Shown here: piece by piece, positions 33,271 through 41,742 of the stretch | Numbering within the stretch: position 1 is the stretch's first letter | How the letters are laid out: the number at the start of each line of letters is the position of its first letter | Assembly (NCBI GenBank): GCA_030530825.1 | Contig: JAUMUF010000001.1 | Coordinates: forward strand, 248,001 to 312,000 | From: a bacterium | GTDB lineage: Bacteria; Patescibacteriota; Saccharimonadia; Saccharimonadales; Saccharimonadaceae | Reading direction: 5' to 3' | Length of the DNA: 64,000 bases | Made by a program: the position numbers and the translations under genes | Notes under the pieces: generated by a model | The model's input: only the letters and a program-made list of their open reading frames with translations | Database searches by the model: none | What the model was told of the DNA's origin: nothing

Positions 33271-34296
33271 TTATTTGGCGAGTTGATAAGTGGCTTTAGC
33301 GACTCGCTTGAATTGTTTTTTGCTTTGAAGGTTGAGAAGAACAGTTGTTTCTTTAACTTTACGCTTTTCGAGAACGCGTTTTACGATTTCATCACGGAAG
33401 AGCGGCTCGCCTGCTTCTTGGAGAACAGCCTCAATTATATCGGCGACAGTTCCCTTTTTGAATCCCCAGATATCAAGTGCGTAAATCCCGCGGCCGATTA
33501 AGACAAAGCGCTTGTCTTTGATGAGTTCATTGTGGATGGCTTGAGTGGTGACTTCTTTCCTGGAGAAGTTGCTTGCCTGGATTTTTTCAGCAATTTCTGA
33601 GAAGTGCATAGGCTTCTTTTCCTCGCCCAAAACTACAAAAATCTTGTCACGGATATTTTTTGGGTTGACTTCTGGCCACTTTTCAAGACCCCATTTTCCG
33701 CCCAAAGTTGCAAGAAGTTTACTGATTGAAGCCATTGCGTTTATCTGGCTTGGGTGCTCATAGGCGAGTTTGCTATCCAGGTCATCCAAAGTGATTGGAC
33801 TTTTTTGTTTTTTAATGATATTGACAATTTCATCTATAGATGCTTTAATTTTGCGCTCATCACCGTAATCTGCATTGGCGATTGCTGCGTGATATTTGTC
33901 GTTTTCTGGAACAAAGATTAGTTTGGCGCTGACTTCGCTCAAGAAAATCAAAACTGCGCTATCTGCTTTTTCATTTTCGAAGAATATATCTGTTAGTTGC
34001 TTAACTTTGATGATTCGGCCGTTTTCTGCCAAAATTCGAATAATCGCTTTTTCGATTTCTGCTAGACCTTCAATAACTCCCTTTTCTGCTGCGATTTTGA
34101 GCCTGATTAGTGCCGCTTTCTCCAACTGTCGAACGCGCTCACGAGTGATATTTAGTCGCTCGCCGATCTGTTCGAGAGTTTCTTTTTTGCCATTCAAACC
34201 AAATCGGCTCGAAATAATTTCTTGCTCGCGCGGATTGTCCACTACTTCCAGCGCGACTTTCAAAACATTTTTGATGAGTTGCGATTTTTTCTCCAT
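33271..34296 (-). CDS. Regulator fusing sigma-70 region 4 to HARE-HTH domains
   Basis: 341 residues. Residues about 20-75 read REQEIISSRFG ... LEQIGERLNITRERVRQLEKAAL, a full sigma-70 region 4 helix-turn-helix that normally contacts the -35 box. Regions 2 and 3, needed for -10 melting, are absent. Two winged-helix segments of the HARE-HTH/RpoE-delta class follow: PMHFSEIAEKIQASNFS near 225 and EPLFRDEIVKRVLEKRK near 300. It may act as a -35-binding regulator or an RNA polymerase accessory factor like delta (inference). The ATG at 34296 follows GAGGAAG. A perfect palindrome overlaps its -10 box. Confidence 0.85.
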   Translation of the reverse strand: MEKKSQLIKNVLKVALEVVDNPREQEIISSRFGLNGKKETLEQIGERLNITRERVRQLEKAALIRLKIAAEKGVIEGLAEIEKAIIRILAENGRIIKVKQLTDIFFENEKADSAVLIFLSEVSAKLIFVPENDKYHAAIANADYGDERKIKASIDEIVNIIKKQKSPITLDDLDSKLAYEHPSQINAMASISKLLATLGGKWGLEKWPEVNPKNIRDKIFVVLGEEKKPMHFSEIAEKIQASNFSRKEVTTQAIHNELIKDKRFVLIGRGIYALDIWGFKKGTVADIIEAVLQEAGEPLFRDEIVKRVLEKRKVKETTVLLNLQSKKQFKRVAKATYQLAK

Positions 34297-34332
34297 TTTC
34301 TTCCTCAAATTTGTTAAATTATTATTCTAAAT

Positions 34333-34368
34333 TTGTATTATTTTATAATAATACAACCCCTTTGTCAA
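34333..34368 (-). promoter_or_regulatory. Promoter with operator-like palindrome, sigma4/HARE gene
   Basis: TTGACA (34363-34368), 17 bases, TAAAAT (34340-34345). A perfect 10-bp inverted repeat (TTGTATTATT, 4 bases, AATAATACAA; 34333-34356) covers the -10 box. A second TATAAT lies upstream at 34396-34401. The rest of the gap 34309-34549 shows no gene. Confidence 0.75.
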
Positions 34369-34522
34369 TATCTTTTTGTCTCTCTTTCTTAATTATTATA
34401 CCACAAAATTGTCGAAAACAACAAAAAATGTGATTAAAATTTATTTTTTTCGAAATTGTGGTTTGATGATTGTGCTTCTGGTTAAAATGTTGGGAGGAAT
34501 TTAAGCAAAAATCAACAAAAAC

Positions 34523-34541
34523 CGCCCTCGAAATGAGAGCG
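34523..34541 (-). terminator. Terminator of topA
   Basis: CGCTCTC pairs with GAGGGCG (one mismatch) and is followed on the minus strand by GTTTTTG. Confidence 0.7.
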
Positions 34542-34549
34542 ATTTACAA

Positions 34550-36919
34550 TTATTTTTTTGAAGCGGTTGACTTTTTCTTGGTTGAGGTTTTCTTTGCTGT
34601 GGATTTTTTTGCCGTTGTCTTCTTGGTTGTTGTGCGAGATTTTTTGTCTGGCGCGGCTGTCAAAAGCGCGCGCGCTTGCTCGTGAGTGATCTCGCTTGGC
34701 GTTTGGTCTTTTGGTATTTTTACATTTTTAGTGCCATCGGTAATATATGGGCCAAAACGACCATTGATAATCTTGATTCCGTCGCCAAAATCAGCGATAT
34801 TTTTGTTGGCTTCTGCCTTTAATTTTTCTTCGTAAAGCATTCTCGCCTCTTCTTCTGTAATTTCGAAAGGAGAAAGTGGCTTGATGCTTACAAAAAGTTT
34901 GCCAACTTGAATGTAGGGGCCGAAGCGACCGATATTTGCTTTGATTTCTTCTCCGGTAGAAGTTGTGCCGACTGTACGAGGCAACTGGAACATTTTGAGT
35001 GCTTCTTGGAGCGAGACGGTTTCAATTTTTAGCCCCGCGGGCATTGGCGCGAATTTGACTTCCTCGCCCTCGATCTTATTATCGCCCAACTGAATCATTG
35101 GACCGAAGCGACCAAATCGCGCAAAGACTTTTTTGCCGGTCTTGGGGTCTACACCAAGTTCTCGCGCTTGAGAAACTTGACTTCGGTCAATTCCGCCACT
35201 CTCAAGGATCAACTTATGGAACGGCTTATAGAACTCATCCAAGACAGTATTACGCTCTTCTTCACCGGTGGCAATTTTGTCGAAGTCGTTTTCGAGATTC
35301 GCCGTCCAGCCGTAGTCAACAACCTGATTGAAGTGCTCATTCAAAAAATCGCTCATTACGCCGCCGATGTGCGTTGGGACTAACTTACCTTTGGTTGAAC
35401 CTGACTTTTCTTGGAGAATTTCTTTTGAAATTTCGTCGTTATCTGGTGTGATTTTTAGTTGAATCGCATCGCGGGGCTGACCTTCACTCTCGCCCTTTTC
35501 AGCATATCCGCGCACTTGAATTGTGTCGATAATTGTAGCGTAAGTTGACGGCCGTCCAATGCCAAGATCCTCGAGTTTTTTGACAAGCGAACCTTCTGTA
35601 TAGCGTGCTGGTGGCCGTTGAAAAACTTCTTTTGCGATAATTTCTTGAAATGTCAATGCTTCTCCGCTATTTAAAGTTGGCAAGAATTCATCTTTCTTGC
35701 TCGAAGCATAAACTTTCAAAAATCCATCAAAGATCGCAACTTCACCCTTGGCTTCAAAAAGATAATTTTGTCCAGAAATATCCACGCTGACTACTGTTTT
35801 TTCGAGTTGTGCTGGCGCCATCTGGCTTGCGAGAGTGCGTGCGCGAATCAGGCCATAAAGTTTCTTGGCGTATTGGTCGCCCGTTGCGACTTCTTTGGCT
35901 ATATTTGTTGGGCGGATGGCTTCGTGAGCCTCTTGCGCTCCGGCGGATTTTGTTTTATAAGTTCTAAAATGGTGATAATTTTCACCAAAAGTTTCTTTAA
36001 TAAATGCCGCGCTCGCCGCCAAAGCCTGCGCGCTTAAATTGACGCTGTCGGTTCGCATGTATGTGATTTGACCGCTTTGGTAGAGTTTTTGCGCCGCGCT
36101 CATTGTGGTTTTGGCGGAGAAGCCAAGTCGAGCGTTGGCCTCCTGCTGAAGTGTTGAAGTCGTGAAAGGCGCGCTCGGATTGCGACTGGCTGGGCTTTTT
36201 GAGACGCTAGAAACGGTAAAATGAGCATCTTTAATCTGCGCAAGAAAATCTTGCGCTTTCTCCTCCGTGTCGAATTTTTGGTTGAGTTCTGCCTTTATAG
36301 TTTCGCCAGAGTTTGAAGCGAATTCGCCAGTGATTTTGAAAGAAGATTTGCCGTTGAAAGCGTCAATTTCTCTCTCTCGCTCAACCAGAAGTTTGACCGC
36401 AGGGCTTTGGACGCGTCCAGCAGACTTTCCGCCGGGGACCTTTTTCCAGACAACAGGAGAAAGTTCAAACCCAACGAGGCGATCGAGAATTTGGCGGGCC
36501 TGTTGCGCCTGAACCATCTTCATATCGATGGTGCGAGGGTTTTGGATGGCTTCAAGGATGGCGCTTTTGGTAATTTCATGAAAGACAATACGCTTGGTTT
36601 TGGCGATCGGCAACTTCAAAACCTCCGTGAGATGCCAAGCGATTGCTTCCCCCTCGCGGTCTTCGTCGGTTGCGAGCCAGACTTCTTCTGCCGATTTTAC
36701 AGCTTTTCGAAGTTCCGCCACAGTTTTTTTCTTGGCTGAGTCAACTTCGTAAGTAGTTTTGTAGCCATTTTCAGTTTCAATAGCGTCCGCACCGGCCTTG
36801 TTTTTCTTGGCAATAGCACGAATATGCCCCACGCTCGACATCACAGTGAAGTCTTTTCCGAGGTATTTTTCGATAGTTTTAGCCTTTGCGGGGCTCTCAA
36901 CGATGACTAGATTTTTCAT
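34550..36919 (-). CDS. topA: DNA topoisomerase I
   Basis: 789 residues. The TOPRIM domain is at the start (IVESPAKAKTIEKYLG, then DEDREGEAIAWH). The catalytic domain carries the active Tyr in ITYMRTDS near residue 287, and RYTEGSLVKKLEDLGIGRPSTYA near 430. In place of zinc fingers, the C-terminus has repeated Topo C-terminal modules (ARFGRFGPMIQLG, GRFGPYIQVG, GRFGPYITDG). It ends in a 35-residue Lys/Thr/Ser tail resembling histone tails. The enzyme relaxes negative supercoils. Both neighbours face the same way but are separate units. Confidence 0.96.
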   Translation of the reverse strand: MKNLVIVESPAKAKTIEKYLGKDFTVMSSVGHIRAIAKKNKAGADAIETENGYKTTYEVDSAKKKTVAELRKAVKSAEEVWLATDEDREGEAIAWHLTEVLKLPIAKTKRIVFHEITKSAILEAIQNPRTIDMKMVQAQQARQILDRLVGFELSPVVWKKVPGGKSAGRVQSPAVKLLVEREREIDAFNGKSSFKITGEFASNSGETIKAELNQKFDTEEKAQDFLAQIKDAHFTVSSVSKSPASRNPSAPFTTSTLQQEANARLGFSAKTTMSAAQKLYQSGQITYMRTDSVNLSAQALAASAAFIKETFGENYHHFRTYKTKSAGAQEAHEAIRPTNIAKEVATGDQYAKKLYGLIRARTLASQMAPAQLEKTVVSVDISGQNYLFEAKGEVAIFDGFLKVYASSKKDEFLPTLNSGEALTFQEIIAKEVFQRPPARYTEGSLVKKLEDLGIGRPSTYATIIDTIQVRGYAEKGESEGQPRDAIQLKITPDNDEISKEILQEKSGSTKGKLVPTHIGGVMSDFLNEHFNQVVDYGWTANLENDFDKIATGEEERNTVLDEFYKPFHKLILESGGIDRSQVSQARELGVDPKTGKKVFARFGRFGPMIQLGDNKIEGEEVKFAPMPAGLKIETVSLQEALKMFQLPRTVGTTSTGEEIKANIGRFGPYIQVGKLFVSIKPLSPFEITEEEARMLYEEKLKAEANKNIADFGDGIKIINGRFGPYITDGTKNVKIPKDQTPSEITHEQARALLTAAPDKKSRTTTKKTTAKKSTAKKTSTKKKSTASKK

Positions 36920-37005
36920 AAATATTTATATATTAAAACAAATTCCCTCTTAAATTTCAATAGAAATTGTGCTAATGTTTTCATTTTATCACGAAAAAAT
37001 AAAAA

Positions 37006-37025
37006 ACGCCAGCTGTTGCTGACGC
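37006..37025 (-). terminator. Terminator of the 37032 gene
   Basis: GCGTCAGC, loop AACA, GCTGGCG, then TTTTTTATTTTTT on the minus strand. Confidence 0.85.
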
Positions 37026-37031
37026 GGTTAG

Positions 37032-37280
37032 TTAAAGATGGAAGAATAATATTCTTGTTCTTCCTATTAGACCCATTTCGCAAAGAATATTCATCTTTAA
37101 GTTTACAAACTTAAAGAAAGAAGATTTATCTATTATATTGTCTTTATATTCTTCGTATAATGGCCCTGCTACTTCTTCTAGGGAGAACCTTTTTTTCTTG
37201 ATAGAGAAGGTTGTTTCAGCTATCTTGATAAGCAGGGTGTGAATATCCCCCTTTGATAGGTTTATGAAGTTTTTATACAT
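37032..37280 (-). CDS. Hypothetical protein, 82 residues
   Basis: Unrecognised. It is basic, mostly helical (DIHTLLIKIAETTFSIKKKRFSLEEVAGPLYEEY), and its order of helices resembles a small winged-helix fold, but no clear DNA-binding motif is seen. GGAAGAGGAAG precedes the ATG and a strong terminator follows. It is a lone unit between topA and a glycosyltransferase. Confidence 0.65.
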   Translation of the reverse strand: MYKNFINLSKGDIHTLLIKIAETTFSIKKKRFSLEEVAGPLYEEYKDNIIDKSSFFKFVNLKMNILCEMGLIGRTRILFFHL

Positions 37281-37366
37281 TTTCTTCCTCTTCCTAAAGT
37301 TACTAAGGCTTTTGCCTTGTATCTTGCTTTGAATTATATATCAAATCTCGGAAAATATCAACATCG

Positions 37367-37395
37367 TTGAAAAACTAGTTTATTTTTGATATAAT
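37367..37395 (+). promoter_or_regulatory. Promoter of the glycosyltransferase operon
   Basis: TTGAAA (37367-37372), 17 bases ending in TGA, TATAAT (37390-37395), 10 bases to the ATG; the expected leader is 3-4 bases. Confidence 0.8.
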
Positions 37396-37405
37396 TATAA
37401 CCATT

Positions 37406-38719
37406 ATGAAAATCGCAATCGCATCTGATTTATATTGGCCGATGATTAACGGAATATCGGTTTTTACTAAAAATTTGGCTGAAAAAATGTCCGCGCGCGG
37501 TCATGAAGTTGTCGTTTTTGCGCCAAGCCAAAACGGGGATTTTTATGTAGAAGAAGCCGACGGTTTTCGTGTAGTGAGGCTGACTTCTTATAATTTTCCA
37601 TTTTATCCAAGTCAAACTAAGCCACTTGACCCACCCAAAACTCTTGCTGGCGGAAAAATCAAAGTTCCTCGTCTTTATCTCAACGACGGCTATCGCTTTT
37701 GTCTCGCGCCTTACGGCGAGATTAAGAAGTTTTGTAAATCTTATGATTTTATGCCTGATGTTGTTCATATTCAACTTCAGTTGATGGTTGGACAAAATAT
37801 GATTAACTTTGCTAGAAAGAATCACATTCCGATTGTTTCCACCAATCATTCAAGCCCAGAGAATTTATTCGACAATCTTAAACTTCTTGCGCCCTTTTCG
37901 CCAGTTATTAACCGCGCGACAATTCTTTACACCAAGCGCTTTAATATTCAGGCGGATTATGCCACGATGCCGACGCGGCTTGCGATTGAGCGATTTTTTG
38001 GTGAAAAACACAATCAAAAAATGCCGATCGAAGCGGTGTCCAACGGTATTGATTTGAGCCGTTTTACGCCAGAAAAACCTTCGAAATACTTCTTCGAAAA
38101 GTTCGGGCTTGACCCTAAGCGCCCGATTGTTATGAATATTGGCCGAGTTGACGCGGAAAAACATATTTCTACGCTGATTTTGGCGTTTAATGAAGTTCTT
38201 CAAAAGGTCAAAGATGCGCAATTGGTTATCGTTGGCGATGGTACGGATCGCGTAAATCTGGAAAATCTAGTCTATCAACTCGGAATTCACGACCATGTTC
38301 ATTTTATGGGTACGCAACTTGGTGATGATTTGGTCGAATTTCATCGTGCGGCGGATGTTTTTGTGAGCGCTAGTCCGACTGAAACGCAAGGAATTGTCTA
38401 TCTCGAAGCCGCGGCTTGTGGTAAACCTGTGATCGGTGTTGATGTTGGTGCGGTTAAGGAGATTTGTCAAGACGGCGTGAACGGTTTTCTTTGCGAGACC
38501 GATAATGTTGAGCAAATCGCCGACAGCATTCATAAAATTTTAAGCGATAAAGTTTTAAGAGAAGAATTTTCTAAGAATTCTCTACAGATTATTAAGAAGC
38601 ACGATCTCAATTATACGATTGAGAAGTTTGAAGAGATTTATAATTTCGTTATTGAAAAGAAAAAGAAAGAACCTCGCGGATTTCGAGCCAAGATTTCTGC
38701 CAAATTCAACAAAAAATGA
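37406..38719 (+). CDS. GT4 family glycosyltransferase (diacylglycerol glucosyltransferase-like)
   Basis: 437 residues, GT-B fold. The N-terminal Rossmann domain starts MKIAIASDLYWPMINGISVF, with the typical glycine-rich NGIS loop. The C-terminal domain has IVMNIGRVDAEKH, VIVGDGTDRVNL and the E-x7-E motif SPTETQGIVYLEAAACGKPVIG near residue 330. Together with the basic C-terminal tail, this matches GT4 enzymes such as those making glycolipids from diacylglycerol. The acceptor is not certain. It overlaps the ABC-F gene by 4 bases (ATGA), so they are co-translated. Confidence 0.9.
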   Translation: MKIAIASDLYWPMINGISVFTKNLAEKMSARGHEVVVFAPSQNGDFYVEEADGFRVVRLTSYNFPFYPSQTKPLDPPKTLAGGKIKVPRLYLNDGYRFCLAPYGEIKKFCKSYDFMPDVVHIQLQLMVGQNMINFARKNHIPIVSTNHSSPENLFDNLKLLAPFSPVINRATILYTKRFNIQADYATMPTRLAIERFFGEKHNQKMPIEAVSNGIDLSRFTPEKPSKYFFEKFGLDPKRPIVMNIGRVDAEKHISTLILAFNEVLQKVKDAQLVIVGDGTDRVNLENLVYQLGIHDHVHFMGTQLGDDLVEFHRAADVFVSASPTETQGIVYLEAAACGKPVIGVDVGAVKEICQDGVNGFLCETDNVEQIADSIHKILSDKVLREEFSKNSLQIIKKHDLNYTIEKFEEIYNFVIEKKKKEPRGFRAKISAKFNKK

Positions 38720-40398
38720 TACTCAGTGTAGATATTAGCGAGAAAAGTTTTGGCGACAAAGTCTTGCTGACGGGCGTGAAATTTGCCGTCGATAAAGGCG
38801 AGAAAGTTGGTCTTATTGGTCGAAATGGTATCGGTAAATCGACGCTGTTTAGCATTATCAAAGGCACGGATAAAGACTTCTCTGGCGAGGTGATTCTTCG
38901 TCGTGGGGCTGTGACGGCCTCTACCCGGCAAGAATACACCGATATCGATGGCCAAACTGTGATGGATTTTGTGCTCAATGATCTGCCAGATTACGCGCGC
39001 CTTTCTCATTTGGTCAAAACTTTGCCAGAAAAGATGGGGGATAATCTCAACTTGATTGAAAAATATTCCGCCGCGCTCGATGCCTTTCATCAGAAAGGAT
39101 TTCATTATATTGAAGACAAAATCCGCGCTGAACTCTCCGACTTTGGCTTGAGCGGACTAGAGAATGCTCCGCTTCAGTCTTTATCTGGTGGGCAAAAACG
39201 CCTTGTCGATACTATTAAAATTATTCATTCTCAAGCCGATATTGCGCTGGTTGATGAGCCGACCAACTTTATGGATTTTGCCGCTAAGAAAAAGTTTCTC
39301 GACTGGATGAAAACTACACAAGACGCAGTTCTGGTCATTACTCACGACCGAGATGTTTTGGCGAATGTCGATAAAATCATTGAAATTCGCGATGGGCAAA
39401 GTTTGATTTTTAAGGGAAATTATGATGATTATTTGAAGCAGAACGCATTTTCGACAACCAATAAAATCCAAGATTACGAAAACACAGTCAAAACTATCGC
39501 CAATTTGCGTGAAAAGGTGAGAGAATATCAGCGGATGAAGGAACGCGCGCGCGACCCTGGCACAATTCAGCGGTTTAAGAGGCTTGAATCTAGGGCTCGC
39601 GATAATTTGGCGCAACTCGAAGCCATCGATCGCCCGACTTTTTGGATTGATGAAGAAAATGTTGAGGGGCTTAATTTTAAGGCGGCTGAGTCTTACCACA
39701 AATTCAAGGCGCGCAATGTTAAAATCTCAATGAAGTCCGAGGAAGAAAAATCTCGGCGAAGTTTGATTCGGGCGGAAAATTTGGCGCTTGGCTACGGCTC
39801 GCTCGAAGACGCGCTTGAAGGCGTTAACAACGCCAAGATTTTGTTTGAAAGCATCAATTTTGATTTGCGTTTTGGCGAAAAGTTGGAACTTCGCGGTCGC
39901 AATGGTGCTGGTAAATCGTCGCTCATTTCGGCGATTCTCTTCGGTGAGCATTATAGGGGTTTGGAGTTTTATGACGGCGAGATTTTTCGTGACGAAAATA
40001 TCAAAATCGGCGTTTATGAGCAGGAGATTTCTGCCGATTTTTTGGAAATGCCACTCAAATTGGCGGTGGAGCGAGTTTATCTGGATCAAAATTTGTCCAT
40101 CACCGAGACTAAAATCCGCCAACTTCTGGCGCAGTATCTTTTCATGGAAGAAGATTTTGATACGCCTGTCGGCAGATTGTCCGGTGGTCAGAAGGCACGT
40201 TTTCAACTTATAAAGATGTTGAGTAATGATCCGCAGATTTTGATTTTGGACGAGCCAACTTCACACCTTGACCTGCCAAGCATAGAGGAGTTGGAGGCGG
40301 CACTGCTTAAATTCTCCGGCGCCATCATCTATGTCAGCCACGATGATTATTTTCGCAAGAAGATTGGCGGTGAGATTGTCCAAATCGGAGCGGAATAA
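38716..40398 (+). CDS. ABC-F family ATPase (ribosome-associated)
   Basis: 560 residues, two ABC domains without membrane segments. First: GRNGIGKSTLFSII, signature LSGGQKRLVDTI, LVDEPTNFMDF. The inter-domain linker is near 245-300 (VREYQRMKERARDPGTI), typical of ABC-F. Second: GRNGAGKSSLISAI, RLSGGQKARFQL, LILDEPTSHLDLPS. ABC-F proteins bind the E site of the ribosome and relieve stalls or protect from antibiotics. Nothing here shows which subgroup it belongs to. The last gene of its operon. Confidence 0.92.
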   Translation: MILSVDISEKSFGDKVLLTGVKFAVDKGEKVGLIGRNGIGKSTLFSIIKGTDKDFSGEVILRRGAVTASTRQEYTDIDGQTVMDFVLNDLPDYARLSHLVKTLPEKMGDNLNLIEKYSAALDAFHQKGFHYIEDKIRAELSDFGLSGLENAPLQSLSGGQKRLVDTIKIIHSQADIALVDEPTNFMDFAAKKKFLDWMKTTQDAVLVITHDRDVLANVDKIIEIRDGQSLIFKGNYDDYLKQNAFSTTNKIQDYENTVKTIANLREKVREYQRMKERARDPGTIQRFKRLESRARDNLAQLEAIDRPTFWIDEENVEGLNFKAAESYHKFKARNVKISMKSEEEKSRRSLIRAENLALGYGSLEDALEGVNNAKILFESINFDLRFGEKLELRGRNGAGKSSLISAILFGEHYRGLEFYDGEIFRDENIKIGVYEQEISADFLEMPLKLAVERVYLDQNLSITETKIRQLLAQYLFMEEDFDTPVGRLSGGQKARFQLIKMLSNDPQILILDEPTSHLDLPSIEELEAALLKFSGAIIYVSHDDYFRKKIGGEIVQIGAE

Positions 40399-40415
40399 CG
40401 TCAAAAATAAAAAAA

Positions 40416-40432
40416 GGGAGCCAAATGCTCCC
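40416..40432 (-). terminator. Terminator of the 52-residue gene
   Basis: GGGAGC, loop, GCTCCC, followed on the minus strand by TTTTTTTATTTTT. Confidence 0.85.
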
Positions 40433-40437
40433 AAAAC

Positions 40438-40596
40438 TCAAACTCTCACTGCGCAGTGATGGATAAGGTCGCTTCTGACCCCGATTGCTTGCGAGCCTAT
40501 TATTCTCGCATCAGCCATCACCCAATCTGGGAGAGATTCAACTTCTCGTTGATCTCTCGTAGTGAAAGTTGTGTCTAAAGGTTCGAAGAATGGCAT
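40438..40596 (-). CDS. Small protein, 52 residues
   Basis: Begins MPFFEPLDTTFTTRD and continues with a WVMADARIIGSQAIG stretch. No membrane segment or known motif is seen. The gene is convincing from its signals: TTGACA-17-TAAAAT promoter, AAGGAGG 7 bases before the ATG and a strong terminator, an expression kit stronger than that of most neighbours. An in-frame upstream start at 40644 is rejected because the ribosome site lies after it. Possibly a highly expressed small structural or regulatory peptide. Confidence 0.75.
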   Translation of the reverse strand: MPFFEPLDTTFTTRDQREVESLPDWVMADARIIGSQAIGVRSDLIHHCAVRV

Positions 40597-40643
40597 TTTT
40601 TTGCCCTCCTTTGATTTTATTTTTGCCGATTTTAGTAATAACA

Positions 40644-40672
40644 ATTTTAACGCTGAAAACCGCTTTTGTCAA
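40644..40672 (-). promoter_or_regulatory. Consensus promoter of the 52-residue gene
   Basis: TTGACA (40667-40672), 17 bases, TAAAAT (40644-40649). The leader is about 40 bases with AAGGAGG. Confidence 0.85.
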
Positions 40673-40698
40673 GACTTTATTTGAATTTTACTATATAA

Positions 40699-40732
40699 AA
40701 ATAAGCCGCCTTTCAATGGCGGTTATTTTTTG
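40699..40732 (-). terminator. Terminator of the glutaredoxin/DUF2798 unit
   Basis: AATAACCGCCA pairs with GGCGGCTTATT, followed by TTTATA on the minus strand. Confidence 0.85.
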
Positions 40733-40735
40733 GTT

Positions 40736-41239
40736 TTAGGCTTCTTCTTCGGCTAATTTTTCTAGGTCTTTTTGCTCTTTTCTAAAGATCCATCCAAAGA
40801 TTGTGCGCGCTATTGGGCCAGCAAAAGCCAAGTTTACGACCATCGCAGCGGGGAAATTTCGTAAAATATTCAATCCCCAGATTGGTAAAATCGCATCAAT
40901 AGGAGCACCGTGAGTGACAGCGATAATTGACCCATATAACGACATTAAAATCACCATCGGCACGACCATTGAAAGCGTCATAGCGAGAATCTTTCTCCAG
41001 TGAGGTGTTGAATCTTTCATTAAGAATTTATGAGCAAAGACTTTTGCTGGCTTATTGACCACGAGTTCATCTAGCGTAAATGCAACTATGAATGAAAGCG
41101 GTAGTCCGAGCCAGGCTTCTGTGATTACTTGTGGAGTCCATCCATGCTGCCAGAGCATCACATAGATGCTCATTCCTAGCACCATAAAAAAGCACATCAA
41201 AAATCCAAAGACTATTCCTTCTTGTCTATTTTTTGGCAT
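40736..41239 (-). CDS. DUF2798-like membrane protein
   Basis: 167 residues. Four membrane helices occur near 8-30, 42-60, 85-110 and 120-150. Starts MPKNRQEGIVFGFLMCFFMV, the pattern of DUF2798 proteins (helix, GW-P..., ALP-F helix pair duplicated). The C-terminus is Lys/Glu-rich and cytosolic. No function is established. It lies 9 bases after the glutaredoxin gene in one unit. Confidence 0.75.
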   Translation of the reverse strand: MPKNRQEGIVFGFLMCFFMVLGMSIYVMLWQHGWTPQVITEAWLGLPLSFIVAFTLDELVVNKPAKVFAHKFLMKDSTPHWRKILAMTLSMVVPMVILMSLYGSIIAVTHGAPIDAILPIWGLNILRNFPAAMVVNLAFAGPIARTIFGWIFRKEQKDLEKLAEEEA

Positions 41240-41248
41240 AAAATTTCC

Positions 41249-41500
41249 TTAGAATTGAGAAATTCCCAACAATTCTCGAAGTTTATTTCGATCAAAGCCA
41301 AGAACCAATTGTCCGTCAATGTCGGTCACTGGCACGCCACGGAACTGTCCGCCCATTTTGGCTTGAAGTTCTGCAAATGCCTCTGGATCAGCCTCGACAT
41401 CTTTGGCTTCGTAAGGGATTTTATTGAAGTCGAGCCATTCTTTTTCAGCGGAGCAGTATCCGCACCAAGGTGTTGTGTAGATTGTTATTTTCTTTTCCAT
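41249..41500 (-). CDS. Glutaredoxin-like thiol oxidoreductase (NrdH/Grx type)
   Basis: 83 residues. The active site CGYC follows the first strand (ITIYTTPWCGYC), the cis-Pro motif is GVPVTDIDGQ, and the late G-F-DRNKL matches the glutathione-binding GF motif. It reduces disulfides, for example in ribonucleotide reductase. TATAAT (41508-41513) lies 7 bases from the ATG with no ribosome site, leaderless type. It is first in a unit with the membrane protein. Confidence 0.9.
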   Translation of the reverse strand: MEKKITIYTTPWCGYCSAEKEWLDFNKIPYEAKDVEADPEAFAELQAKMGGQFRGVPVTDIDGQLVLGFDRNKLRELLGISQF

Positions 41501-41538
41501 AGGTATTATTATAACATATTGGGATTATATTTTCCACG

Positions 41539-41742
41539 CTAAAATTGCTTATTCTTGCTGGTCAAATACCAACCGCCGTCGATATCTTGGTAAATTTCCA
41601 ACTCCACGCCACGAGTTAAAGACAAGTATTCGACGGCTTTTTGTGCTTCTCGCTGATTGGGGTAGCGCTTTTTATTACTGCGTGGCGCATTCATCTCGAA
41701 GCGCTGGAACTTTGGGCGGGATTTGTTATTCTTGCGCGGCAT
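41539..41742 (-). CDS. Small conserved-type basic protein, 67 residues
   Basis: Begins [20 protein letters not shown], highly basic, then an alpha-beta unit ([33 protein letters not shown]). Its first 17 bases overlap the end of dus, so it is translationally coupled to it. The compact domain could bind tRNA or rRNA, but this is only a guess from the context. Confidence 0.75.
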   Translation of the reverse strand: MPRKNNKSRPKFQRFEMNAPRSNKKRYPNQREAQKAVEYLSLTRGVELEIYQDIDGGWYLTSKNKQF

